Below, one piece after another: positions 1 through 5,225 of a DNA stretch of 5,225 bases. Source of the DNA: Actinomycetales bacterium UBA1416 (GTDB taxonomy: Bacteria; Actinomycetota; Actinomycetes; Actinomycetales; Actinomycetaceae); NCBI GenBank assembly GCA_002304945.1, contig DBPQ01000104.1, positions 1 through 5,225 on the forward strand, written 5' to 3'. The position numbers and the translations under genes are program-made. The stretch's first letter is position 1. The number at the start of each line of letters is the position of its first letter. The notes below the pieces were generated by a model. The model was not told the origin of the DNA, made no database searches, and saw only the letters and a list, made by a program, of their open reading frames with translations.

Positions 1-9
1 TCAGCCAGG

Positions 10-201
10 GTGTCGCCTAACACCATGTACCAGCTTCAGTACGACCCCGGATTCACCACCTACGAGATCGAGCGCCGGACGGCCGACGGCCGGAACCCCA
101 AGGCCCGGCGCCGCACCAGCCCACAGGTGATCCGCGAGGCCCTGGTCCGCGAGGACCAGTGGCGGCTGTTCCACCGGGCAACGCCTCGCCGCGAGCGGTG
201 A
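10..201 (+). CDS. Small basic hypothetical protein (5' end uncertain, may continue left of window)
   Basis: I do not recognise this 63-residue (or longer) protein. Its codons end almost always in G or C, which supports real coding. It is rich in Arg, has no obvious membrane segment or signal peptide, and contains an aromatic and acidic start (MYQLQYDPGFTTYEIE) followed by a basic stretch (KARRR near residues 31-35) and a basic tail (RRER). The frame is open to the left edge, so the start could be the GTG at 10, the ATG at 25 (giving 58 residues), or outside the window. A G-run just before position 10 (AGGG at 7-10) is too close to be a good ribosome site for the GTG, and I see no clear site for the ATG. 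The TGA stop at 199-201 lies 41 bases before the preferred start of the LAL regulator and overlaps an alternative GTG start at 198. Nucleic-acid binding would be consistent with the charge but is only a guess. Confidence 0.6.
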   Translation: MSPNTMYQLQYDPGFTTYEIERRTADGRNPKARRRTSPQVIREALVREDQWRLFHRATPRRER

Positions 202-242
202 GCGGCTGGTCCGGACACACGGGCCGCGCCATACTGGCGGGC

Positions 243-3071
243 GTGGCACACGGCAGGAGCGAGACCCCCCTGCTCGGGCGGGAGGACGATCTGACGCGGA
301 TCGTCCGGGCCACCGAGCCGGGGGGCCTCGTCGTGCTCGCAGGGCCGGCAGGCATCGGCAAGACCCGCCTGGTCGCCGAACTCGTGCGGGCGGCGACGAC
401 GGCGGGCGGCAACGCCGTCGTCGGTCACTGCGTGGGCCAGGCCGGGGCGGCGATCCCCTACCTGCCGTTCAGCGAGCTCCTCGCCCGCCTCGAGGCGCGC
501 GACGTGGCGGCTCTCGACGAGGTGCTCGAGCGGCACCCGGTCCTCTCCCGGCTGCTCCCCGGCCACGCCCCGGCGCAGCAGGAGGCGCCCGATCCGGGTG
601 TCATCGCTGAGGCGGTGCACGCCGCCCTGACCGCTGCCGGCGCCCGGCACCGGATCCTCCTCGTGATCGAGGACGTGCACTGGGCGGACCACTCCACCCG
701 CGACCTGCTCACGCTCCTCCTCACCCGCGGGTTCACCACGGACGTCTCCCTGCTCCTCACGTACCGCAGCGACGACCTCCACCGCCGCCACCCCCTCCAC
801 GAGACCCTCGCGGTGTGGGCGCGACTGGAGGGCGTGCACCACCTCCAGCTCGGACCGCTGCCGGGCCGTGCCATCCGGGATCTCGTGCTCCCGCTGGTGG
901 CCGCTCCGTCCGCGGCGCTCGTCGCGGACATCATCCGCCGATCCGAGGGGAACCCGTTCTTCGCCGAGGAACTCGCCGCGGCCTCCGACGGCCACGCCCT
1001 CACCGACACCCTCACGCGGGTGCTGCTCGCCCGCTACGACGGCCTCGATGCTCGCGCGAAGGGGCTCCTCCGTGCCATCGCGGCGCACGGCCGCCACATC
1101 ACGCACGAGCTCCTCGCCCGGGTGGTGCCCCTCGCCCCGGACGAGCTCGACGAATCGCTGCGCGCCGCCATCGACGGCGGCGTGCTCACCGTGGACCGGA
1201 CGGGTGGCTACGCCTTCCGGCACGCCCTCCTCGCCGAGGCGATCGGCGAGGATCTCCTCCCCGGGGAGCGCACCCGCCTCCACCGCGCCTACGTGGCCGC
1301 GCTGCTCGACGACGACGCGCTCGCCCCGGCGTCGGACCTCGAGCACCACGCCGCCGCCGCGGGGGACGTGCCGACGGCCGTGGCCGCGGCCATCCGGGCG
1401 GGGCGGACCGCCTTTGCCATGGGCGGCCCACGGGACGCCCTCGACCACTTCGAGCGCGCACTCACCTGGATGGACGAGGACCACCCCGAGCGGGACGCCG
1501 TCACCCTGGAGGCGGCTCGGGCCGCGCACACCTCCGGGGACGTCGCACGGGCGATCCAGATCCTCGCCGACCGCCTCGAGCACCCCGGAACCCGCCAGGA
1601 GCCGGACGACCGCGCCCACCTGCTCGCGGCCTACGCCCGGCAGGCACGGTACTCCGAGCGGGAACGCGGTTCCGCCGGGGAACGCGCGGCCGAGGCCTAC
1701 GCCCTGGTCTCGCCCGCCCCCACCGCGGCGCGCCTGGAGGTGCTGCTCGCCCACCTCGAGCACCTCATCGACGAGCGGCGCTTCGCGGAGGCCGCACCGA
1801 TCGGCGAGGAGGCGCGGGCGCTCGCCGCGGGGCTCGGCCTCGACGGTGCCGAGATCGAGCTGCGCACGGTCCTCGTGCGCGGCATGTACCGCACAGGCGA
1901 CCTCGAGACGATGGAGTCGAACCTCCGGCACGCCATCGCGGACGGGCGGGGCGACTCGTCGGTGCAGGTGCTCGCCCGGTTGCAGCTCTCCCTGCTGGAA
2001 CGGTCCCGCGGCCGCCTCACCGCGGAGCTGGCCCTCCACGACGAGGGCATCCGCATCGCGGCCGCCAGCGGGCGGTGGGGAGTCTGGGAGACCCTCGCGC
2101 GCGTGCAGGGCGCCTGCGTCGCGTACGAGCTGGGAGACTTCGACGGCGCCCTCGCCCGCCTCGAGGCGGACGTCTCCGTCCCCTCCGCGGCCCTGGCACC
2201 CCTGCGCGCCGCGCGCATGCTGGTCCGGGCTGCCCGGGACGGCCGGCTCGGCGATGACCTCGGGGAGATCCGGCCGCACTGGGACGAGGCGTACGTGGCC
2301 GTCCTCTCGGGGGCCGCGGCCATCGACACGAACCCTCCCGAGGAGGCGATCACGGTCGCCCGGGACGTCCTCGCGGTCCTCGACGCGGCCTGGGGCACGG
2401 ACCACGAGGCGATCCTGCGCCTCACCGCGCTCCTCGCCGGCGTCCTCGCCGACGCCGTCCCCACCGCGGACCGCACGACGGCCGACCGCTGGCTCGGCCT
2501 CTGCCTCGACCTCGCGGGACGTGCCAACGACGTCGCGGCGCGGGCCGAGCCGGTGGGCCTCGAGTCGCGGGTGTGGCACGCCCGCATGAATGCCGACCTG
2601 CTCCGGTTGCGCTGGCGGGCGGGCGACCACGTCGAACTCGGGGACCTTCGTGAGGCGTGGCGTGGTGTCGTGCGGGAGTTCGACGCCTACGGGCACGTGT
2701 ACGAGGCGGCGCGGTCTCGGCTGCGGCTCGCCGAGGTGCTGCGTGCGGCCGGCGACCGGGCGGGGGCGACGGAGGTGTGCGCCGCCGTCAGGGCGGCTGC
2801 CGAGTCCCTGCCGTCGGAACCGCTGCGCCGCGCCCTCGAGGTCCCGGGTGCGCCCCCGCCAGCCGGACCGAGTGGCGCCACCGCTCTCACGGCGCGCGAG
2901 ACCGAGGTGCTGCACCTGCTCGCCCGCGGCCGCACCAACGGCCAGATCGCGGCGCAGCTCTTCATCAGCGTCAAGACCGCGAGCGTGCACGTCACCCACA
3001 TCCTGGCCAAGCTGGGGGCATCCTCGCGGGGCGAGGCCGTCGCCCTGGCGCGGGACCAGGGGCTGGTGTAG
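243..3071 (+). CDS. LAL-type LuxR family transcriptional regulator with N-terminal AAA/STAND ATPase
   Basis: This is a complete large ATP-binding LuxR (LAL) regulator of 942 residues, within the usual 850-1000 range. Numbering from the GTG at 243, it starts with an LLGRE box (10-14), then Walker A GPAGIGKT (34-41), Walker B ILLVIEDVHWAD (138-149, acidic pair E143-D144), and the RSEGNPFFAEEL motif (233-244) typical of the family. A long Ala/Arg/Leu-rich helical middle (about 280-860) probably forms TPR-like repeats that sense a ligand or partner. The C-terminal LuxR helix-turn-helix (882-942) begins LTARETEVL and has the usual NGQIAAQLFIS and VHVTHILAKLGASSR blocks. All motifs are intact. In this family ATP/ADP exchange and inducer binding control DNA binding by the helix-turn-helix. 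The start is not certain: GTG 198 overlaps the previous stop (GTGA), and GTG 159 would overlap the small gene by 43 bases. I prefer 243 because LAL proteins usually start about ten residues before LLGRE, and because CATACT at 230-235 could be a -10 box giving leaderless mRNA. Target genes are unknown; the SQR-like operon downstream is the nearest candidate. Confidence 0.93.
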   Translation: MAHGRSETPLLGREDDLTRIVRATEPGGLVVLAGPAGIGKTRLVAELVRAATTAGGNAVVGHCVGQAGAAIPYLPFSELLARLEARDVAALDEVLERHPVLSRLLPGHAPAQQEAPDPGVIAEAVHAALTAAGARHRILLVIEDVHWADHSTRDLLTLLLTRGFTTDVSLLLTYRSDDLHRRHPLHETLAVWARLEGVHHLQLGPLPGRAIRDLVLPLVAAPSAALVADIIRRSEGNPFFAEELAAASDGHALTDTLTRVLLARYDGLDARAKGLLRAIAAHGRHITHELLARVVPLAPDELDESLRAAIDGGVLTVDRTGGYAFRHALLAEAIGEDLLPGERTRLHRAYVAALLDDDALAPASDLEHHAAAAGDVPTAVAAAIRAGRTAFAMGGPRDALDHFERALTWMDEDHPERDAVTLEAARAAHTSGDVARAIQILADRLEHPGTRQEPDDRAHLLAAYARQARYSERERGSAGERAAEAYALVSPAPTAARLEVLLAHLEHLIDERRFAEAAPIGEEARALAAGLGLDGAEIELRTVLVRGMYRTGDLETMESNLRHAIADGRGDSSVQVLARLQLSLLERSRGRLTAELALHDEGIRIAAASGRWGVWETLARVQGACVAYELGDFDGALARLEADVSVPSAALAPLRAARMLVRAARDGRLGDDLGEIRPHWDEAYVAVLSGAAAIDTNPPEEAITVARDVLAVLDAAWGTDHEAILRLTALLAGVLADAVPTADRTTADRWLGLCLDLAGRANDVAARAEPVGLESRVWHARMNADLLRLRWRAGDHVELGDLREAWRGVVREFDAYGHVYEAARSRLRLAEVLRAAGDRAGATEVCAAVRAAAESLPSEPLRRALEVPGAPPPAGPSGATALTARETEVLHLLARGRTNGQIAAQLFISVKTASVHVTHILAKLGASSRGEAVALARDQGLV

Positions 3072-3087
3072 GGCGCCTGCGCCGGCT

Positions 3088-3097
3088 CCAGCGCTGG
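3088..3097. repeat. Perfect 10-base palindrome after the regulator gene
   Basis: CCAGCGCTGG equals its own reverse complement and lies 16 bases after the regulator stop. It is flanked by GCCGGC at 3081-3086 and 3106-3111, which could pair around it to make a larger GC-rich hairpin. No T-run follows on the + strand, so if it ends transcription it would be a GC-rich, tail-less structure of the sort often proposed for actinobacteria. It could equally be a protein-binding palindrome or a chance product of high GC. Confidence 0.35.
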
Positions 3098-3124
3098 CCT
3101 CCCGCGCCGGCCTCCCGCGCCGGC
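3096..3124. repeat. 13-base tandem repeat, 2.2 copies
   Basis: The unit GGCCTCCCGCGCC occurs exactly twice in tandem (3096-3108 and 3109-3121) and is followed by the first three bases of a third copy (3122-3124). The 8-mer GCGCCGGC therefore appears at 3104 and 3117, and once more just upstream at 3079. The repeat is noncoding and sits between the regulator stop and the promoter region of the flavoprotein gene. It may arise from replication slippage; a binding-site role is possible but unsupported. Confidence 0.7.
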
Positions 3125-3166
3125 TGCCCTGTGCGCGATTCCCCGTTCTCCCGGTTGCGGCGGGAC

Positions 3167-3172
3167 TAAAAT
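3167..3172 (+). promoter_or_regulatory. Candidate -10 box for the SQR-like operon
   Basis: TAAAAT matches five of six bases of the TATAAT consensus and is the most AT-rich spot in a very GC-rich gap, 69 bases before the flavoprotein ATG. A -35 element is weak: TTCTCC at 3146-3151 has only three consensus bases and a short 15-base spacer, so the promoter may rely on its -10 box or on an activator. The predicted transcript start is near 3179-3181, giving a leader of about 60 bases. Short inverted arms GACT (3164-3167) and AGTC (3177-3180) flank the box and could belong to an operator. Confidence 0.45.
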
Positions 3173-3187
3173 CGTCAGTCACAAGGA

Positions 3188-3214
3188 ACGGTGCCCCCGA
3201 CAGGGCAACGCCGT
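3188..3214 (+). promoter_or_regulatory. Leader hairpin upstream of the SQR-like gene
   Basis: In the presumed 5' leader, ACGGTGCCC (3188-3196) can pair with GGGCA (3203-3207) and CCGT (3211-3214), giving nine pairs with a three-base bulge (3208-3210) and a six-base loop (3197-3202). It ends 17 bases before the Shine-Dalgarno sequence and leaves that site unpaired, so it is more likely to stabilise the mRNA than to block translation. It matches no riboswitch that I recognise and could be chance in GC-rich DNA. Confidence 0.25.
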
Positions 3215-3231
3215 CACCAACACGATGATGT

Positions 3232-3236
3232 GGAGG
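3232..3236 (+). promoter_or_regulatory. Strong Shine-Dalgarno site for the SQR-like gene
   Basis: GGAGG lies five bases before the ATG at 3242. It is the clearest ribosome binding site in the window and fixes the start of the flavoprotein gene. The Rossmann motif also begins within eight residues of that start, as expected. Confidence 0.85.
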
Positions 3237-3241
3237 ATTGA

Positions 3242-4699
3242 ATGGCACGCGTACTGATACTCGGTGCGGGCGTGGCCGGGCACACCGCGGCGCTCCACCT
3301 GCGGCGGCTCCTCGACAAGGAGCACACCGTCACGGTGGTCACGCCGAACTCGAAGTGGAACTGGATCCCGTCGAACATCTGGGTGGGCGTGGGGCGGATG
3401 TCCAAGAAGGACGTCGTGTTCCCCCTCGCCCCCGTGTACAAGCGCAAGGGCATCGAGTACGTCCAGGCGAAGGCGGTGGCGATCCGCCCGAACGGCGACG
3501 CCGACGATCCGACCGGCGCCGTCGACGTGGTCTACACGGACCCGGGGCGCAGCGGCCAGGAGGCGCGCCTCCGCTTCGACTACCTGATCAACGCCACCGG
3601 CCCGAAGCTCCGCTTCGAGGCCACGCAGGGTCTCGGCCCGCACGGGGGCCACACGGTCTCGGTGTGCACCGCGGACCACGCCACCGAGGCGGCCGAGAAG
3701 TTCGCCCAGTGCCTCGAGCGGGCGAGGGCGGGCGAGCACCAGACCGTGGTCGTCGGCATGGGCCACGGCACCGCCACCTGCCAGGGCGCGGCGTTCGAGT
3801 ACACCTTCAACGTGGAGCACGAGCTCCGCGAGGCCGGGGTGCGGGACAACACCGAGGTCATCTACCTCACCAACGAGGCCGAGCTCGGCGACTTCGGCAT
3901 GGGCGGCATGACCTTCCAGCAGCGCGGGTTCACGCAGAGCTCGCAGTTGTGGACCGAGTCGCTGTTCAACGAGAGGGACGTCCACGCCATCGTGGGCGCC
4001 CACGTGGAGAAGGTGGAGCCGGGGGTCATCCACTACGAGACCCTCGACGGCTCCCACTACACGCAGCAGTTCGACTTCTCGATGCTGATCCCGCCGTTCG
4101 GCGGCGTGGACATGAAGGCCTACGACCGGGACGGCAGCGACATCACGAGCGAGATCTTCGCACCCTCCGGGTTCATGAAGGTGGACGCCAACTACACCGC
4201 GAAGCCCTTCGAGGAGTGGAAGGCCGCCGACTGGCCCGAGACCTACGAGGTGCCCGGCCACCCCAACATGTTTGCCGCCGGCATCGCGTTCGCCCCGCCG
4301 CACCAGATCTCGCGACCCCGGAAGACCCCGAACGGCACGATGATCGCGCCGGCACCGCCGCGCACCGGCATGCCCTCGGGCGTGATCGGGAAGACCTGCG
4401 CACTGACGGTGGCGGACCGGATCAAGAACGGTCCCGGCGCCCCCGCCCACAAGGTCTCCCTGGCCAAGCTCGGCGCGGCCTGCGTGGCCTCGGCGGGAGC
4501 GGGCCTGCGCACCGGCTCCGCGGCCACGATGACCGTGTACCCCGTTGTTCCCGACTGGGACAGGCACCCCACCGGCCGGAACCTCCGCGGCACCCGCGGC
4601 GAGCTGGGGCTCGCCGGCCACTGGGTCAAGCTGATGCTGCACTACCTGTTCATCTACAAGGCCAAGGCCCTCCCGGGCTGGCCACTGATCCCGGAGTGA
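3242..4699 (+). CDS. SQR-like FAD-dependent oxidoreductase (sulfide:quinone oxidoreductase family)
   Basis: A complete 485-residue flavoprotein of the SQR / NDH-2 / flavocytochrome c sulfide dehydrogenase superfamily. SQR enzymes oxidise sulfide to polysulfide or a sulfane acceptor and pass electrons through FAD to membrane quinone, on the cytoplasmic membrane face. Visible motifs are the dinucleotide fold GAGVAG (8-13), the SQR-like WNWIPSNIWVGVG (39-51), NATGPK (117-122), SVCTADHA with C142, a second glycine-rich turn GMGHGTATCQG with C180, IPPFGG (283-288), and AAGIAFAPP (345-353). The C-terminal segment 460-485 (HWVKLMLHYLFIYKAK, then a Trp/Pro tail) is amphipathic and suits monotopic membrane attachment; there is no signal peptide. 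C142 and C180 fit conserved SQR cysteines. The second redox cysteine, expected in the GxC-xxPP region, appears replaced by A349; other cysteines are C157, C386 and C414. At 485 residues it is longer than the usual 430 or so. It has its own candidate promoter and a strong GGAGG site, and is followed at once by a micro-protein gene. The fold is secure, but sulfide as substrate is an inference weakened by the missing cysteine. Confidence 0.88.
   Translation: MARVLILGAGVAGHTAALHLRRLLDKEHTVTVVTPNSKWNWIPSNIWVGVGRMSKKDVVFPLAPVYKRKGIEYVQAKAVAIRPNGDADDPTGAVDVVYTDPGRSGQEARLRFDYLINATGPKLRFEATQGLGPHGGHTVSVCTADHATEAAEKFAQCLERARAGEHQTVVVGMGHGTATCQGAAFEYTFNVEHELREAGVRDNTEVIYLTNEAELGDFGMGGMTFQQRGFTQSSQLWTESLFNERDVHAIVGAHVEKVEPGVIHYETLDGSHYTQQFDFSMLIPPFGGVDMKAYDRDGSDITSEIFAPSGFMKVDANYTAKPFEEWKAADWPETYEVPGHPNMFAAGIAFAPPHQISRPRKTPNGTMIAPAPPRTGMPSGVIGKTCALTVADRIKNGPGAPAHKVSLAKLGAACVASAGAGLRTGSAATMTVYPVVPDWDRHPTGRNLRGTRGELGLAGHWVKLMLHYLFIYKAKALPGWPLIPE
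4693..4696 (+). promoter_or_regulatory. Shine-Dalgarno site for the micro-protein gene
   Basis: GGAG lies inside the last sense codons of the flavoprotein gene, eight bases before the ATG at 4705. This favours ATG 4705 over the in-frame GTG at 4696, which overlaps the flavoprotein stop codon and has no comparable site. Either choice implies translational coupling. Confidence 0.6.
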
Positions 4700-4704
4700 G
4701 TGAC

Positions 4705-4872
4705 ATGACAACCCAGCCCACGGCCGGCCCCGTGATCACGAAGTTCCCGAGTGCCCCGGTCCCCACGCCCCTGACGCTCGCGATGCGCAAGAACCTGCTG
4801 GTGCAGGCCGCCAGGTTCGTGGCCATCGATGCCCGCATCATGATGATGGTCCTGAAGGGGCACGAGGAGTAG
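4705..4872 (+). CDS. Small amphipathic-helix protein coupled to the SQR-like gene
   Basis: I cannot name this 55-residue protein. Nearly all codons end in G or C and a ribosome site precedes the ATG, so it looks real. Residues 5-22 are rich in Pro and Thr, with six prolines and probably no fold of their own. Residues 23-51 form a predicted helix, LTLAMRKNLL then RFVAIDARIMMMVLKGH, in which R37, R44 and K51 are seven residues apart and so fall on one face, with Val, Ile, Met and Leu filling the rest. That pattern suggests a helix lying in the membrane surface or packing on a partner rather than spanning the bilayer. The gene starts five bases after the flavoprotein stop, so the likely partner is the SQR-like enzyme, perhaps as a small subunit, membrane anchor or stabiliser. 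It has no cysteine or other metal or redox motif. An alternative GTG at 4696 would add three residues. Confidence 0.75.
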   Translation: MTTQPTAGPVITKFPSAPVPTPLTLAMRKNLLVQAARFVAIDARIMMMVLKGHEE

Positions 4873-4884
4873 TCCCCCGGCGGG

Positions 4885-4927
4885 GAGGCGCCCCCTACCC
4901 GAGCAGCTCGGGCAGGGCAGGCGCCTC
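4885..4927. terminator. Long imperfect hairpin between convergent genes, possible bidirectional terminator
   Basis: GAGGCGCC (4885-4892) pairs with GGCGCCTC (4920-4927), CCCT (4893-4896) with AGGG (4914-4917), and CCCGAG (4898-4903) with CTCGGG (4907-4912) around a CAG loop. That is 18 pairs with one A-C mismatch and a two-base bulge. A smaller hairpin, CCCC-CGGC-GGGG (4874-4885), sits just before it. The structure begins 13 bases after the micro-protein stop and covers the last codons of the peptidase gene on the other strand. There is no T-run on either side, so it is not a classical intrinsic terminator, but its strength and position between convergent genes suit that role. Confidence 0.5.
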
Positions 4928-5225
4928 CTCGTCCAGGACGTGCTCCGCGAGGAACGCGAACACCACCTCGTACCAGACTTTGGCGTGCTGCGGGCTGAGG
5001 ATCCAGTGGTTCTCGTTCGGGAAGTACAGGAACCGGTGCGGGGAGGATCCGTCCGGCCCGGCCGGCAGCCCCGAGCGCGAGAGCAGTTCGTACCAGAGCC
5101 GCAGGCCCTCGCCGATCGGAACCCGGTAGTCCTTGTCCCCGTGGATCACGAGCATCGGGGTGCGGATCTCCTCGACGAACCGGTGCGGGGAGTGCTTCTC
5201 GCCCATCTCCGGGGTCATCTCGCGC
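4895..5225 (-). CDS. S9 family (prolyl oligopeptidase-type) serine peptidase, C-terminal part only
   Basis: The reading frame is open to the right edge, so only the last 109 or so residues are here; the ATG at 5216-5218 is internal. The fragment is the end of an alpha/beta-hydrolase domain: HSPHRFVEEIRTPMLVIHG, then the DKDYRVP motif whose second Asp (codon 5129-5131) matches the catalytic Asp of the S9 family, then YFPNENHWI whose His (codon 5006-5008) matches the catalytic His. The Ser nucleophile and any beta-propeller would lie outside the window. A Gly/Pro/Ser-rich insertion between Asp and His lengthens that loop slightly. Such enzymes (acylaminoacyl-peptidase or dipeptidyl-aminopeptidase types) cleave short peptides, usually in the cytoplasm. 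The TAG stop falls inside the hairpin at 4885-4927. The gene is convergent with the SQR-like operon and probably unrelated in function. Confidence 0.9.
   Translation of the reverse strand, partial: REMTPEMGEKHSPHRFVEEIRTPMLVIHGDKDYRVPIGEGLRLWYELLSRSGLPAGPDGSSPHRFLYFPNENHWILSPQHAKVWYEVVFAFLAEHVLDEEAPALPELLG

Noticed and set aside
159..242. GTG 159 as the start of the LAL regulator
   Set aside because: GAGGA lies only three bases before it, it overlaps the small upstream gene by 43 bases, and the added residues have weaker codon bias than the rest and no family features. Not fully excluded.
815..2589. Long plus-strand frames in the other two phases inside the LAL gene
   Set aside because: They translate to Arg/Pro/Ser-rich low-complexity sequence, and their third codon positions do not show the GC bias of the real genes.
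3072..3241. A riboswitch, tRNA or classical intrinsic terminator in the gap
   Set aside because: I see no tRNA-like fold, no known riboswitch core and no T-run after a stem; only the repeats, the candidate -10 box and a modest hairpin can be supported.
60..3248. Very long open frame on the minus strand (about 1060 codons) opposite the LAL regulator
   Set aside because: The plus-strand frame shows complete LAL motifs from end to end. The antisense frame has low-complexity Gly/Arg/Val-rich content without motifs, as expected for a mirror frame in GC-rich DNA.
3242..4699. Calling the flavoprotein a type II NADH dehydrogenase
   Set aside because: The WNWIPSNIWVG, SVCTADHA, TCQG and IPPFGG segments resemble SQR much more than NDH-2, although the missing second cysteine keeps the substrate open.
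3238..4704. Reading the micro-protein as the end of a 544-residue protein in the frame overlapping the flavoprotein
   Set aside because: The upstream part is an Arg/Gly/Pro-rich shadow of the flavoprotein; only the part from ATG 4705 (or GTG 4696) has its own ribosome site and normal composition.
3179..4711. Long open frame on the minus strand opposite the flavoprotein gene
   Set aside because: It is rich in His, Val, Arg and Gly with no recognisable domain and fully overlaps a gene with clear FAD-binding motifs.

Overview
The window is very GC-rich, and the third codon positions of its real genes are almost always G or C. Gene content also points to a high-GC actinobacterium: a large ATP-binding LuxR (LAL-type) regulator, an SQR-like flavoprotein, an S9-type peptidase, and possible leaderless starts. 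Micrococcales would be a reasonable guess, but nothing here fixes the genus.

Layout: (1) 10-201 (+), a small basic protein of unknown function whose reading frame is open to the left edge. (2) 243-3071 (+), a complete LAL regulator of about 942 residues with an N-terminal P-loop ATPase, a long helical middle and a C-terminal LuxR helix-turn-helix. (3) 3072-3241, a 170-base gap. Its first part has a GC-rich palindrome and a 13-base tandem repeat. Its second part has a candidate -10 box (TAAAAT) and a leader hairpin, followed by a strong ribosome binding site. (4) 3242-4699 (+), a 485-residue flavoprotein of the sulfide:quinone oxidoreductase (SQR) / NDH-2 superfamily. (5) 4705-4872 (+), a 55-residue protein with a proline-rich head and an amphipathic helix, five bases after the flavoprotein gene and almost certainly cotranslated with it. 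(6) 4885-4927, a long imperfect hairpin between convergent genes. (7) 4895-5225 (-), the C-terminal end of an S9 / prolyl-oligopeptidase-type serine peptidase that runs off the right edge.

The most interesting unit is the two-gene SQR-like operon. The flavoprotein keeps the FAD-binding motifs, the PPF motif, a C-terminal amphipathic membrane-binding segment and two of the three cysteines usual in SQR. At the position where I expect the second redox cysteine it has alanine (A349), with another cysteine (C386) 37 residues later. Together with the coupled micro-protein, whose helix looks built to lie in a membrane surface, this suggests either a variant sulfide/persulfide:quinone oxidoreductase with a small subunit, or an SQR-derived enzyme for another substrate. 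The LAL regulator upstream might control this operon, but only proximity and shared direction support that.

I see no tRNA, rRNA, CRISPR array, insertion sequence or phage-like feature.
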